DNA of 64,000 bases from Euphorbia lathyris (lineage: Eukaryota; Streptophyta; Magnoliopsida; Malpighiales; Euphorbiaceae), in the NCBI RefSeq assembly GCF_963576675.1, contig NC_088919.1, positions 48,754,501 to 48,818,500 of the forward strand. Reading direction: 5' to 3'. A program made the position numbers and the translations under genes. Under the pieces are notes generated by a model that saw only the letters and a program-made list of their open reading frames with translations, made no database searches and was not told where the DNA came from. Positions within the stretch are counted from its first letter, which is position 1. Each line of letters starts with the position of its first letter. Below are positions 23,480-35,033 of this stretch, in pieces.

Positions 23480-25059
23480 TCATTTGCTTAAAGTATATCA
23501 ATCTAAAATTATAGGCCTTTTAGTTTATTTTAGATTGCTCCCACTATTTTGCCAAATTAATAGCCCTCCATATTAATTCGAAGAATTTCACAAATCCTTT
23601 AGTGAGTTAGGATCCTAACTCCTGAGATTTCGCATTGAGTTTACTCAACAAGCTAGTCTCATTCATTAGGTAGATTCATGTAATCAATCACATCTTTAAT
23701 GTGATTCCTAGGTTATTGGGTTACTAACCACATTAGTAACTAATATGCTATTCATATTAATCCCAACCGTCTTGCCCATTAGTTTATGACAACATGAGTT
23801 TACTCATCCAATTATCATAATCTAATTTAAGTATTACCCCATATTCATGAAAAATGATTTTCGATAATTCAGGTGTTACCGAAAGGACCCCGAGCTGAGT
23901 TTACTCAACAACCCAAAGGCCCTCAGCACTGCCGGCTGAATTATAATATTAGGGAGGGGCAACCGATTTTAATAACTTGTTTATTTACTTAACTTTTTAA
24001 TGAGAGATTTTATTTTAGGTCTCATAATCTAACTTAGTCTTGATTTGCTTTAGCATACATCAGACACATACATTCACATACATTGGCGTTATGGACATAT
24101 CATCTAAATTATTCTGTCGAGCCAGAGACGGAATAAAAGGGCAAACCTAAGGAAATACTAACTATTACATATTTCTCTTTAGGTCCTCCGTCTTCTCCAT
24201 GGCGCCTTGAAATTACATATTAATTTCTATGCTACTAAAGAAAACTTCAATTGAATTGAAGGGAATTAGATGAGAGGAGAAATTACAATAGATAGTAGAA
24301 AGGCAGGACTCGCAGGCCCTATTTCAAAAATACCAAAAGACTAAAAGAGGGTCCAAATATGTCCATAACTCCAAACATGCATAGACTCAATTAAATAAAT
24401 TTAATTGGTTGATTACATAACTATCTTATGTAATATTTATGTTAATCACATTAACATATCAAATTAACTTTCATCCAATTTTACTTCTAATAGTTTCGTA
24501 TCTTTTATATTAATCTTTAGATTAATATAACTATACAAAACTTTAATTATGCACGTCCCAATTATTTTGATTTTAATTCATTTAACATTTTGATTTACAA
24601 ATTGGTAAAACAAACTTTTAAACAAATTTTCATTCGATAATCAAAACTGAAAACTATCAATTTCTGAAACATATATATTTAAATATAAAAACGATTTTAA
24701 ATATATATATATATATCAGTTCTAAAACGGTTTTAAAACGATTTTCAGAAAATAGGAAAAACTACTATAGATTTCCGTTTTATCTTTAGAATTAATAAAA
24801 CTGATTTTATCAATCTAACTATAAAACTAATAGATTTCGTTATAATGATTATCAACCAAAATAATTAGGAACATATAATTAGGAACATACGCATAATCTA
24901 TTTTAATTAACAATTAATTAAAACTTATTTATCTTTAGAATCAATTAATCAAAATAATTTGTTAATTAATCTTAACTATAAATATTTATTCAATCCTATT
25001 GAAAAACTTCTAAATTTTCATATATGAAATAACGGATTTAACGATGGCTCTGATACCAC
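23480..25059 (-). other. untranslated leader of the nested copia element
   Basis: 1.6 kb of AT-rich sequence between the 5' LTR with its primer site and gag. No gene is seen; it is unusually long for a copia leader and would carry packaging signals. Confidence 0.6.
25047..25058 (-). other. tRNA-Met primer binding site (nested copia)
   Basis: On the minus strand it reads TGGTATCAGAGC one base after the 5' LTR end, complementary to the 3' end of initiator tRNA-Met. Confidence 0.85.
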
Positions 25060-27142
25060 TGTTGGAAATTAGACTAAGGTATAGCAGCGGAAATATAAAA
25101 TTTTTAACCTATTTCCATTTAACCACAAGATCCGTTAACCGTTATTTCATATAAAGAAGGATAAGAAGAAATACCTTTTAGAAGTTCTATCTACCGTGGC
25201 AAACAAAGTGCCCACAACTTCAAAAGAGATAGAAACTGTCTACCAATCTTCCCCTATTCGAAACAGACCTTCCAGACCTCCGAACGACAATCCCTTCGGT
25301 GGAAACGTGGAAGAATATGTCTAGAAGCTCCTGTCCAACAATCGCTACGATCCGACGATTCAATCTCCAGGAATCCGCGAAATCGTGAACTGACCTGATG
25401 TAGGAGTAGTAAAACGAATTTCTCCCTTTTGTTTGTTTTTCTTCTTCGAGTTCCCAAACACGAAATAAAACACGGGAAGATTAATTTGGAATCAACCGTT
25501 GAATAGCAACCAAAGTAGATTGCCTCTAACTAATCAACACAAGATCAAGGATAAAAGAAATAGATGAAAATTAATTGATCAAACGAAGCCGTAGAGAAAT
25601 CTCGTCCTCGAACTAGGGGTGTCGAATTTTCTCTCTCTTGGACTAGGTGAATTTCGAAAATCACAAGTAGGGTATGGCTTGCTTGGATTTCGAAAATCTC
25701 AAGGGAAGGGGTATTTATTATCTCTTGTATCTAATCCCTAGTCAGATAAAATTAGGTTACTGAATAGGAATTCCATTCGGAATAGAATTCCTAATTATTA
25801 TCTCACTATATATCTAATATATTAAGGATAATAATAATAACCTTATTGGATAATAATAGGAGTATATTAATCTAATTAAAACTCCTAACTTAATTATCTC
25901 TTAATTAATTTAATTCATATTCCTAATCTAATTAGGATTAACAAAATCAAATTAATTATTCATGTATATCACTACATGAATTTCGACCCCCTTATGTCCA
26001 TGGGCCTTATTGGGCTCAATTGGGCTTCTATCAATTAATTAACATCTATCTCTCTTTTAGGTTCCAAGTCTTATGTGTGATCCATTAGGTTCTTATTGCT
26101 TCTAGCCGTATGCAACGTTATTAAATTAATTTTCAAAGAATTATATTTAATCTTTGCATAACGGAATGATGTACAGAGTATGTGATTAGCAAGTCGTAAT
26201 CATTCCCCCAGAGCTATAAGAAGACAGGTTGATTCTGTCGTTAACCTTTCTGTATTAGTTACAGTATAATTCGATCCTTTATCAACTACATCCTTGAACT
26301 GAATCTTATGACTATGGGTGATGTCAAGTCACATATAGCGAGACGTTCGTTTTACTTGTACAGGCCGAGTCAACTCAAAAAGATAGGTTAAGTGAAATCT
26401 GTATTTCTTACTCTTAAGCTATCACCTTGCAAGGATTTAGAGTCGAGTCTTCCACAAGCGATCCATGGATGTATCTCCCATTTATCGGGAGTGATAAATG
26501 CTCAATCCAATATATAACGACTCCGCAATTACTTCATGTGATACCCAACATCTACTGTTCACACCCCAGAGTCATCTCTATTAAGGATCGTGTTACACCA
26601 GAGTCAAAGCATCACATTCCGTAATCCAGAATACCAATTAATATTCCTTTGAGTCTGAGGATTAGTTATACCTATTAATACCAATGAGATGAACAGGTGA
26701 CAAGGATGAATCTACCCATCCTGTTATCTCAAATCGGATCCCCAATCCTAATGAACAACGTTTCATCGGATCTATGTAACTGTCCAGATATCTGTATATA
26801 TGAAGCTTGTGAGATCAGCTTTCTGTCGGACAGAAGACATTGTTACATACAAGTCTCAACAGTGATATGTCAATCCCAAACATATCACTTGACTTGGGGT
26901 GGTTTTAAGTTTATCAGTTTACTATAAAGTTTTGTCTCACTTCATGCTTGTATGAACACTTTATAATCACTTTAAATAAACTTACGGATTTCCTTTTATT
27001 AGACTTTATTTAGTGCTTAAAAGGGATTGCCTTTATATAGTTATAAAACATATATCTCATTAAATAAATGATATAAAGAACAATTCATTTACATTAAGTT
27101 TGTATCCTAGAACAATTGTCTATAGGACACTAAACCCCAACA
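25060..27142 (-). repeat. 5' LTR of the nested copia element
   Basis: 2,083 bp; matches 17578-19662 with about 20 scattered differences. It drives transcription toward lower coordinates. Confidence 0.94.
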
Positions 27143-29235
27143 GGTCAGCCTCTCATACCAAGCATGTGGTGCTTGCTTGAGACCATACAGAGCCTTTTTG
27201 AGTTTATAAACGTGGTTTGAGAACTTGGGATCCTCAAACCCTGGAGGCTGATTAACATAGACTTCCTCATTTATAACTCCATTAAGGAATGCACTCTTAA
27301 CATCCATTTGAAATAATTTAAAGTTCATATAACTTGTATATGCACATAAAATTCTTATAGCCTCTAGCCTTGCCATTGGGGCAAAGGTCTCACCGTAGTC
27401 AATGTCTTCTTGCTGACTATAGCCCTGAGCTACTAGTCTTGCTTTGTTCCTGACCACGTTCCCTTGTTCATCTAGCTTGTTGCGGAAGACCCATCTTGTT
27501 CCTATGGTCTTCTTACTTCTTAGATTTGGCACTAAGTCCCACACTTCATTTCTTCTGAACTGATCAAGTTCTTCTTGCATTGCACTCATCCAGAACTCAT
27601 CGTGCTCAGCTTCAGGGAAGTTCTTTGGTTCCTGAACTGAGACGAATGCTACGTTGCTGAGGTATCTCCTGAGTTGATTTCTTGTCATCATCGTGTTTTC
27701 AGCAGCATCAAGAATGGCACTCTCTAAGTGTCCTCTTGGAATTCTGATCTCTTTTGGTAGAGTGATGTCTTAAGCTGGTTGTGTTTCAACAATCTCTGCA
27801 GGTATAGATTGGTCAGTGAAAACAATTTGAGTTTCGCTTTTACCTTTGGTCAGCCCTTGAGGTAGTGACTCAGTGGCTGTTTCTTGGTCAGCGGGTGCTG
27901 AGTATGGATCATCCTCAGTCAGCTGCTTGTCTTTTCATGCAGGGTTAGTTTCATCGAACTCAACGTGTACTGACTCTTCTAAGACCTGAGTTCGTTTATT
28001 GAAAACTCTATATGCTTTGCTGTTTGTTGAGTAGCCTAAAAAGATAGATTCATCAGCTTTTGAATCAAACTTAGCAAGGCTGTCTTTAGTATTTAAAATA
28101 AAACATTTACAGCCGAAGGCACGAAAGTATCCAATGTTGGGTTTTCGTCCTTTCCAAAGTTCGTAAGGAGTCTTCTTTAATATGGGTCTGACTAGAGCCC
28201 TATTAAGTATGTAGCACACTGTGTTGACAACTTCTCCCCAAAAGTACTTTGGAAGCCTATGCTCACTCAGCATTGTCCTAGCTATTTCAACCAGGGTTCT
28301 GTTTTTCCTTTCAACTACCCCATTCTGTTGAGGCGTTCTAGGAGCAGAAAAATTATGGTCAATGTCGCTGGCTTCACAGAATTCAACAAACTGTTGGTTT
28401 TTGAATTCTCCACCATTATCACTTCGGATGTGAGCTAACTTTAGGTCTTTATCATTTTCAAGTTTTCTTACTAATGTTGAAAACGTCCCAAAGGTTTCAT
28501 CCTTGCTACTCAGCAAGATGATCCAAGTGTACCGAGAAAAGTCATCTACAATGACCAAGGAAAATCTCCTGCCACCCTAGCTCAGTGGCTGGACTGGTCC
28601 GAAGAGATCCAAGTGTAGCAACTCAAGTGGACGCTTGGTTGAGACAATGTTTTTACTATGAAAAGATGTTTTAGTTTGTTTTCCAGCCTGACAAGCATTG
28701 CATAATTGATCCTTTTCGAACTTAAGTTCTGACAGTCCCTCAACTAATTGCTTTCTTGCTAATTTGGCCAGGAGGTCCATGCTTACATGACCAAGTCTCC
28801 TGTGCCATAGCCAGGAATTTTCTTCCTTTGACACTAAGCATACATTTTTCGAAAATTTCTTTTCCAAATTCAGCATAAAGACATTATCAATACGAAGGGC
28901 AGTTAAAATCAATTCATTTGTTTTTCCCTCGAGTATTTTACATCCAGTGTTATCAAATATAACTTTTCTCCCGTTATCACATAGCTGAGCTACGCTGAGT
29001 AAGTTATACTTAAGTCCACTAACTAGGGAGACTGACTCAATAGTAGGATTACCACCAACGGTTCCTGACCCTACTATCTTACCCTTTTTGTTGTCTCCGA
29101 AACTTACGCTTCCTCCCCGTTTACGCACAAATGTGATGAACTGAGTTTCATCACCAGTCACATGCCTCGAGCATGCGCTGTCAATGTACCACATTTTTGA
29201 CTTCTCAGCACATCTCAGGCTTACCTGTAAAATAG

Positions 29236-30978
29236 CTAGTTATCTTTAGGTACCCAAGTCTTTTTGGGTCCTTGTTTGTTAGGCTCAGCAGGTAAAGCAT
29301 CATACTTAATCTTATGATGACACACTTGGACAGTGTGTCCATTTTTCCCACAGAAGTCACAGCTGACCTTCCGTTTGGGATATCTCACTGACTGGTCAGC
29401 ACCCTAGTGCTGAGCATGCCAGCACACCTTTGTGGTGTGTCCCTTCTTCCCACAGAAGTCACACTGGACATTCCGCTGAGGATTTCATCTCCGCTGACCA
29501 GTACTTCGGTACTGAGTGTTCAGAGGAATATTTCTTTTATTCGGAATCTTGAGTTGATTCTGAATAGATGTGATGTCATTTCTCAGTTTTTTAGAATCTG
29601 ATTGGACCTCTGAGACAAACTTGTGCATAGTTTCTACGTTGCTATGCAAAGTTGAGTTGTCTTGGAGAAGATATCGAAGGTCACTCAGTTTGACCTCTTC
29701 AATCTCGTCACATCGCCTGCTGAGTGCTCTAACCTTCTTGTTACACTTTTTGATAAGTGTGTAGAGGTCACTCAGGGCATTTACCATTTCATTTCTGAGT
29801 AGGGGTAGTGATATTACCTCAGTTGAGTGTGCCTCATCGTCGGATGCAATGGAGGGGTCAGCATGCTCAGAAACACAAGACTCAGCAAGCTTATCTGCCA
29901 TGAAGCAGATCTTTGCTGACTCAATGGCATCAGCTCCTGATGATGATGACTCATCACTATCACTCCAGGTTGCCACCATTGCCTTCTTGCTGTTCTTCTT
30001 TTCCTTCCTCAAGGTAGGACAACTTGATTTGATATGGCCAGTTTGATGACATTCAAAGCATGTGATGGGCTTTAAGCTGTCCTTCTTGTACTTGCTGTCG
30101 CTGGACTCAGCTTTGTACTTGTCAAACTTCTTGTAAGGCTTCTTGGAATATTTACCATTCTTTCTGAACAGCCTTTTCATTTTTCTAGTGAACATGGCCA
30201 TTTATTCATCGTTTGTTGAGCTCCCATCAGTGGAGTCAGCTTTCATGACAAGAGACTTTTGCTTCTTGTCCTCAGACTTCTCATTCACCTCAAAATTCTT
30301 CATTGAGATCTCATGGGTCAGCAGAGATCCAATGAGTTCATCATACTTGTAGGTGGTCAAGTCTTGAGCTTCCTCAACAGCAGTTTTCTTGGCTTGCCAG
30401 CTTTTGGGAAGGCTCCTCAGTATCTTCTTGACTTGCTCTTCCTCAGTAAAGATCTTGCCAAGTCTTTTGAGCTCGTTGATTATATTTGTGAATCTTGAGT
30501 TCATTTCAGAGATTCCTTCGTCATCATTCATTTCAAACAGCTCGTACAACCTCATGTGCTGGTTCACCTTGGACTCCTTAACTTTGTTGGTTCCTTCATA
30601 GGTGACCTCCAGTTTCTTCCAAATTTCCTGCGCTGACTCACAACCTGAAATCTTGTTGTACTCTGCAGCATCTAACGCACAGTGAAGCATGTTTATAGCC
30701 GAAACATGATTTTGTAACTTCTTGAGGTCATCTTCTGTCCACTTAGCCTCAGCTTTGACAACCGTTTGGCCGTCAACAGTTTCAACAGGAACAAATGGGC
30801 CTTGGACTATAGAAAGCCATGCACTCATATTTGTTGCCTGAATGAGATTTTTCATTCTGTTCTTCCAAAAGGTGTAGTTAGACCCGAAGAACAGAGGAGG
30901 CCGAGTAATGGACAGTCCCTCAAGAAGAATCTGAGTTGTCTGATTTCCTGGGAGGAAATGAGTGCTGTTCTGAGCCAT
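29236..30978 (-). pseudogene. gag of the outer Sirevirus with three CCHC zinc knuckles
   Basis: A single frame of 581 codons from ATG 30978 to TAG 29236-29238, with three in-frame stops (TAA 30202-30204, TGA 29485-29487, TAG 29404-29406). The first 200 residues are a UBN2-type copia gag (FFGSNYTFWKNRMKNLIQ, SGCESAQEIWKKLEVTYEGT, KILRSLPKSW). A basic stretch follows, then three zinc knuckles: CFECHQTGHIKSSC, CDFCGKKGHTTKVC and CDFCGKNGHTVQVC. A coiled-coil-like part lies between knuckles one and two. It forms the particle and packages RNA. The ATG lies only about 50 bp from the primer site. Confidence 0.88.
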
Positions 30979-31026
30979 TGTGGGGATCAGCTCAAGATAG
31001 TTATATCTTGCTCAGTGAGCTTTTAA

Positions 31027-31038
31027 GCTCTGATACCA
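31027..31038 (-). other. tRNA-Met primer binding site (outer Sirevirus)
   Basis: Minus strand reads TGGTATCAGAGC two bases downstream of the 5' LTR end; this is the initiator-Met site used by most plant copia elements. Confidence 0.87.
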
Positions 31039-31040
31039 CT

Positions 31041-32380
31041 TGTTGGTCCCGTATAACGTGACAATGTTAGTTCCAAGGGGGGGGGGGGGATAGGAACTAA
31101 TTTAAAATTTTGTCCGTTAAGGCTGACTTCTTTTCTTTAAGAAAAGGTTTTACACAGCGGCGCTAAGTAGTTTTAAGACACAAGCTTAGTCAACTGGTGA
31201 CTAAGTCTGTTTCTTTCCTTGAGTCAGGAGATAACACTTAAGTCTATTCCTGAACTCAGTTTCTTAGTGCAATCAACTCAGCGTGAGTTCGTTACTTAGT
31301 CAGTTTTATAGCAAGCAATATATAAAGGAGTTTAAAGGTTAGAAATATGTTACTCAGCAGACATATCCTGGTTCGGCCTCTCCGCCTACGTCCAGTCCCC
31401 GGAACTCGTTCCGAGCTTTTTGAATCCTCTACTGAGCTCTTTAAAGGTAGAGCACGAAACCTTTTACAACAGAAGCTGAGTATACAAGAGTACCTTCCTC
31501 TATTCCTCTACTCACTCCTATAACTACCGCTGAGTACTATAACCGAGTACTCAGCTTCTCCTTTCTATTCTTCTAGAAATGATAAGTGTTTGTCCTAAAC
31601 AACAATTGCTAAGACACCTTAGATGAATAAAATCACTCTAGACTTTTACACAATGATTGGAATTGGTGTAAGATTTGCTTTGCTTTTCTCACAGAACTTT
31701 AAGTATGAATTTGGTCAGCGTTTCGACTTGATTGAAGATCTGCATCGAATGAAGCATTTGAAAGGCCTATTTATAGTGACACTTCAGGCACCGGTGATTT
31801 CGAATTTTGAAATAACCGTTGGAGGCTAACGACTTCCTGTCGCTTTCACTCTGGACATGCTCAGTGTCATTGGCTAATGAGATTCTTGTATCTTCTGTCT
31901 ACGGCAGTGCTCAACAGCTTTTCGTCAGATGAACAGAATGTTTCGACATTAATAGTAAAGTCTTTCAGACAGCTTACTGCGTCTTCTGAGCTTTACCCAA
32001 AGTAGAAATACTTTGTCTCTAAGTTGATTCCGTTCTGCCGCTGACTTGTACTTCTTGTCGTTTAACTCAGCAGCTTCATCTTGAAGCAATTGATAGAAGG
32101 CTTCTCGATCCTTCTTCATGCTGAGCTAGCGCTTTGCTTAGAACGACTGCGTTTTGTCTTCCTGGGCCGTGAGGTCTTGATCTGTTGACTTGGGCTTGAC
32201 TTCCTCTTATGGGCCTTTAGGCTTTTTATCTTAATGTCTTATAAATCAAATTAACTCAACATTGAACAAACACATTAGTGTGAATAAATCAAAGCATTTA
32301 AATTTAATGTGTTAGAATATTTTTATCAATCACATAAATAATTTTGTCAAATCAAAATCATGTGGAAAGGTGTTTCAACA
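31041..32380 (-). repeat. 5' LTR of the outer Sirevirus
   Basis: 1,340 bp, TG…CA termini, followed on its right by the CGACT duplication (32381-32385). It contains a run of 11-12 G near 31078 where the left copy has 7. Confidence 0.94.
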
Positions 32381-33055
32381 CGACTGTCTCCATTCAGTCA
32401 CAACATCCTCATCAAGAAGGTTCATCGCCTCCAATGCACCTTCATCCCAGTTAGCTAAACGGCTAACCCACTGACAAAAGAAAAACCAAAAACTTAATAA
32501 ATATCATTTCATTAAATTGAATTTTATATTTGTAGATCAGTTGATTAAAAGTAAAATCACTTACAACTTCACCATTCGAGTGAGTATGAACAGTCGGTGC
32601 GGGTGCAGTCATCTCCGGCCATAATCGTTTGGTCCTGCGGCCAAACGGACGTGGCATCCGTTTGGCTGTAGGGCCAAACGATCGGTGCATGCGTTCCACC
32701 GTAAGGTGGAACGCATGGCGCACCACGTTCCACCGTAAGGTGGAACGCATGGCGCACCACGTTCCACCATTAGGTGGAACGGGTGCGCCACGTGTTCCAC
32801 CTAATGGTGGAACGAGTGCGCCATGCGTTCCACCTTACGGTGGAACGCATGCGCCGGCCGTTGCCACCATGGGCGGAATGGACAGTTCATCTGTTCTACC
32901 CATGGTGGCAACAGCATGGCGCACCCGTTTAGCACAAACGAACCGAGTTTTGTCTCCGATTCGGAGGCGGAACTCGTGATTTCGTTCAATTTTTGAAAAA
33001 AAAAACTTATCGGAATGCCCATCAAGCCTTTTCCCTTCCCGTATTTTGGTGCCAT
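32381..33055 (-). pseudogene. small two-exon gene containing a palindrome array, disrupted by the Sirevirus
   Basis: An ATG at 33055 (minus) opens MAPKYGKGKGLMGIPISFFF. Near 32565 a donor (GAAGTT then GTAAGT) and at 32474 an acceptor (TTTTGTCAG) bound a short intron. The last exon (WVSRLANWDEGALEAMNLL…) runs into the CGACT duplication at 32381 and resumes at 1543-1493. The ATG frame stops near 32801 inside the palindrome array, and the frame that reaches the donor is different, so the gene as it stands is frameshifted. The family is not recognised. Its proximity to termini like those of the 62.6-63.2-kb element suggests it belongs to a transposon rather than the host. Confidence 0.5.
32626..32960. 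repeat. nested palindrome (hairpin) array A, dyad centre near 32787
   Basis: At least eight short hairpins in a row: 32626-32647, 32659-32680, 32692-32713, 32726-32747, 32760-32781, 32794-32813, 32825-32848, and a 14-bp stem pairing 32860-32873 with 32899-32912. The central ones have arms gttccacc/ggtggaac and 4-nt loops (gtaa, atta, taat, ttac), separated by GC-rich linkers of about 12 bp. The loops themselves are mirrored across 32787 (atta with taat, gtaa with ttac), so the hairpins are nested inside one larger palindrome. Confidence 0.92.
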
Positions 33056-33127
33056 GACGTTTTAGCTCGGGTTTTTAAAAAAAAGCTTGAGAGGATTTGA
33101 GAGGTTTTGATTTTTGGAGTTGAAATT

Positions 33128-33197
33128 GTGAGGACGGCATACATGTCCAAAGGTTGGGGTGAAAAGTAAATTAGGGAGCGGTAAATAGCAGTCCACA
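33128..33197. repeat. possible terminus of the element carrying palindrome array A
   Basis: The order aggac…gtccaaa…ggggtg…agtaaatt…gagcggta…agca here closely parallels 63169-63225 at the right end of the element carrying array B. It may be the shared end of one transposon family. Confidence 0.45.
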
Positions 33198-33671
33198 ATT
33201 TGAAACTATATTTTCAAGAATTAAAGTTATTTAGTATCATATTTAGAATTATATTTTTAATTTTTCAAAATCATTATTTTTAGAGTTTTTTCTCTCCAAA
33301 TATTATTTTTCTCTCTCATAAAAAAAACACATAAATGATCTCAAACCTAAAAAGTTGAAGAATTAAAGTTGTTTAAAATGTCATTTAACTCTTGAAAATT
33401 TTGTCGTTTCTGGCAAAGTGAACTCAAATGCAAAATTTTGTAAACTACAGAATTGCGTTTGTAAAATTTTACACACCACGGAATTACGTTTGTAAAAAAA
33501 TATCACAGATACCAGTCTGCAAATCGGCCAAACAACGTGTAACCCTAATTTTATTTACAAACATCTTGCTTTATCTTAAATTGCATATTTTGGATTTTTA
33601 AATTAAAAAAAAGTTCATTTATGGAATATTAAACATTATTAAATTAAAAAAAGTTCCGTTTATGGATTTTG

Positions 33672-34204
33672 TTGAGTTAAGATGTAAAAATACCTCTAAC
33701 ATTTTGGGTAGGAGCAATTTTATCCTAACGTCTAAAATGATATAATTTTACATCGAAACCAAGAGCAATTTTTATCTCTAACGTTGATAAATTGTGTCAA
33801 TTTGAGAAATAATTCATCAAACTGTCTTATTGGTCATGAATCTTGTCATCTAAATTTCACACATGCGTCATTTTATCAGTAACAAATCGCAAACATATGT
33901 TGAGATGTGAAAAAAAATATAATATCTTTTTGTACGAATTAGATATAAAAAATTCAAAAAATTCACCGAATTTATAAATATTAATCTCCAATTCTATTAT
34001 TAAATTATAAAAAAACATGGAATAAGGAATAAAAATATTAGTCTTTTACAACAATGTTTCAAATTAACCCAATTTATCAACATTATGGATAAAATTATTT
34101 TGGCTTCTAATATTAGGGGTAAAATTGCACCATTTTAGATGTTATGAGTAAAATTGCTACTGATCCAAAATGTTAAGGATATTTTTTGTACCTTAACCAA
34201 TTTT
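33672..34204. mobile_element. MITE-like element with about 120-bp inverted ends
   Basis: The left arm (from about 33672, with aacattttgggtaggagc) is the imperfect reverse complement of the right arm (ending about 34204, with ctactgatccaaaatgtt). The centre is AT-rich. No coding frame; duplication not resolved. Confidence 0.6.
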
Positions 34205-35033
34205 TTTCTTTTTTTTGAAATAAACTATGAGGGATTAAACGAATTAGAGTTAAAAAAACTTAGAATATTAATTTGTAATTCTGTATGTAAAATTTTTGGA
34301 TGGGCCGCGCCTAGATTTTGAGATAAATCCCAAACCTAACAAACTCTATATTTGGGTCGGATCAGGCTTATTATTAAATATACATATTTAGAGATGACAA
34401 TTATTGGGTTCATATTGTGTTCGCATCGTATCAATATCGGGTTAGTGTCAAAATGAGTCAACTCTAACCTAATTCAAAAACTTTAGTATCATAGTCATGT
34501 TAACCTAATCGGGTTAGTATCAATTTCGAATCGTGTTTTCAGGTCGCATATAATTTTACTATGTACACATATAATCGTGTTTTCAGCCTTCCAAAATTTC
34601 ACTAATATCACGTTGAGGGTCGTATAATGTGTTTATAACAATATAGAAGGTTTGAATCGTGTTTGCAAGTAATAATTGTAATTTTATTACCTTTATGACA
34701 CGTAAAAATATGAGAGAATATAACAATAATTCTAAATATTCATATTATTTTTAGATTAATATGTCAATCCTAACCCAAATAAAAAATTTGCGTATCAACC
34801 AAAAAATAATATCTGACATACTAAGTTAAACTCAAATACTAAACTTACATGTCGATTTCTTACCGTGTAATCGGATCATGTGTTGCCACTATAGGGATTA
34901 ATTGGCATTTTTAGCATTACTAAGACGAAAAATCCAAATTTAAGTGGGTAAAAAAAATAAAAATTAATTGGGTTGAGTATAAAATCGGTGTGGATAAACC
35001 CCTTGCAGAGAGTGAAGACGGAGAAGGGCGATA
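34205..35033. other. intergenic, with a dispersed repeat
   Basis: 34385-34640 resembles the repeat at 50670-50945 (shared phrases such as tcgtgttttcaggtcgcata against the later copy). The last 100 bp before the ATG at 35034 would hold the promoter and leader of the complex I gene; no certain TATA box is seen. Confidence 0.4.

Larger units (their letters stand above)
17578..27142 (-). mobile_element. complete Ty1/copia retrotransposon with 2.08-kb LTRs, nested in Sirevirus pol
   Basis: LTRs at 17578-19662 and 25060-27142 are nearly identical: by eye about 20 differences in 2,083 bp, or about 1%. A perfect GGTCA duplication flanks it (17573-17577, 27143-27147). The primer site complementary to initiator tRNA-Met lies at 25047-25058 and a polypurine tract follows 19662. 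The RT/RNase H frame is open; gag and protease are damaged. The low LTR divergence compared with its host element fits the nesting order. Confidence 0.95.
16532..29194 (-). pseudogene. pol of the outer Sirevirus, split by a nested copia element
   Basis: One minus-strand frame from 29194 to 27148, resuming at 17577 and ending at 16532. Domains in order: aspartic protease with YIDSACSRHVTG (Asp-Ser-Ala rather than the usual Asp-Ser/Thr-Gly); integrase zinc-binding part with LWHRRLGHVS; integrase core with IVDDFSRY, IRSDNGGEF and NGVVERKNRT; RT with [27 protein letters not shown] and, after the insertion, the active site YVDDIIFG; RNase H with ALSTTEAEYIVAG. In-frame stops occur at about 28577, 27935, 27770 and 17024. 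Pol copies RNA to DNA and integrates it. The nested element 17578-27142 interrupts the RT between the fingers/palm and the YVDD site. Confidence 0.92.
1544..32380 (-). mobile_element. Ty1/copia Sirevirus-type LTR retrotransposon carrying four nested insertions
   Basis: The element runs right to left: 5' LTR 31041-32380, tRNA-Met type primer site, gag, pol in copia order (protease, integrase, RT, RNase H), an extra env-like ORF, polypurine tract, 3' LTR 1544-4210. Both ends carry TG…CA termini and a perfect CGACT duplication. Long LTRs, three CCHC knuckles and an extra ORF after RNase H are the known hallmarks of the Sirevirus lineage. Excluding nested insertions and their duplications it is about 11.7 kb. 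By eye the two LTRs differ at roughly 25-30 of about 1,340 positions (about 2%). Gag, pol and the env-like ORF each contain in-frame stops, and pol and the env-like ORF are split, so it cannot be autonomous now. Confidence 0.92.

Noticed and set aside
32692..32848. CRISPR-like array of palindromic repeats
   Set aside because: Linkers between the hairpins are nearly identical GC-rich strings rather than unique spacers, the set is mirror-symmetric, there are no cas genes, and the DNA is plant nuclear.
32629..32979. 116-codon plus-strand frame and several minus-strand frames in the palindrome array
   Set aside because: The GC-rich palindromes lack stop codons in most frames; translations are repeats of PPYGGT/FHRKVERM type read from both strands, so openness is not evidence of a gene.
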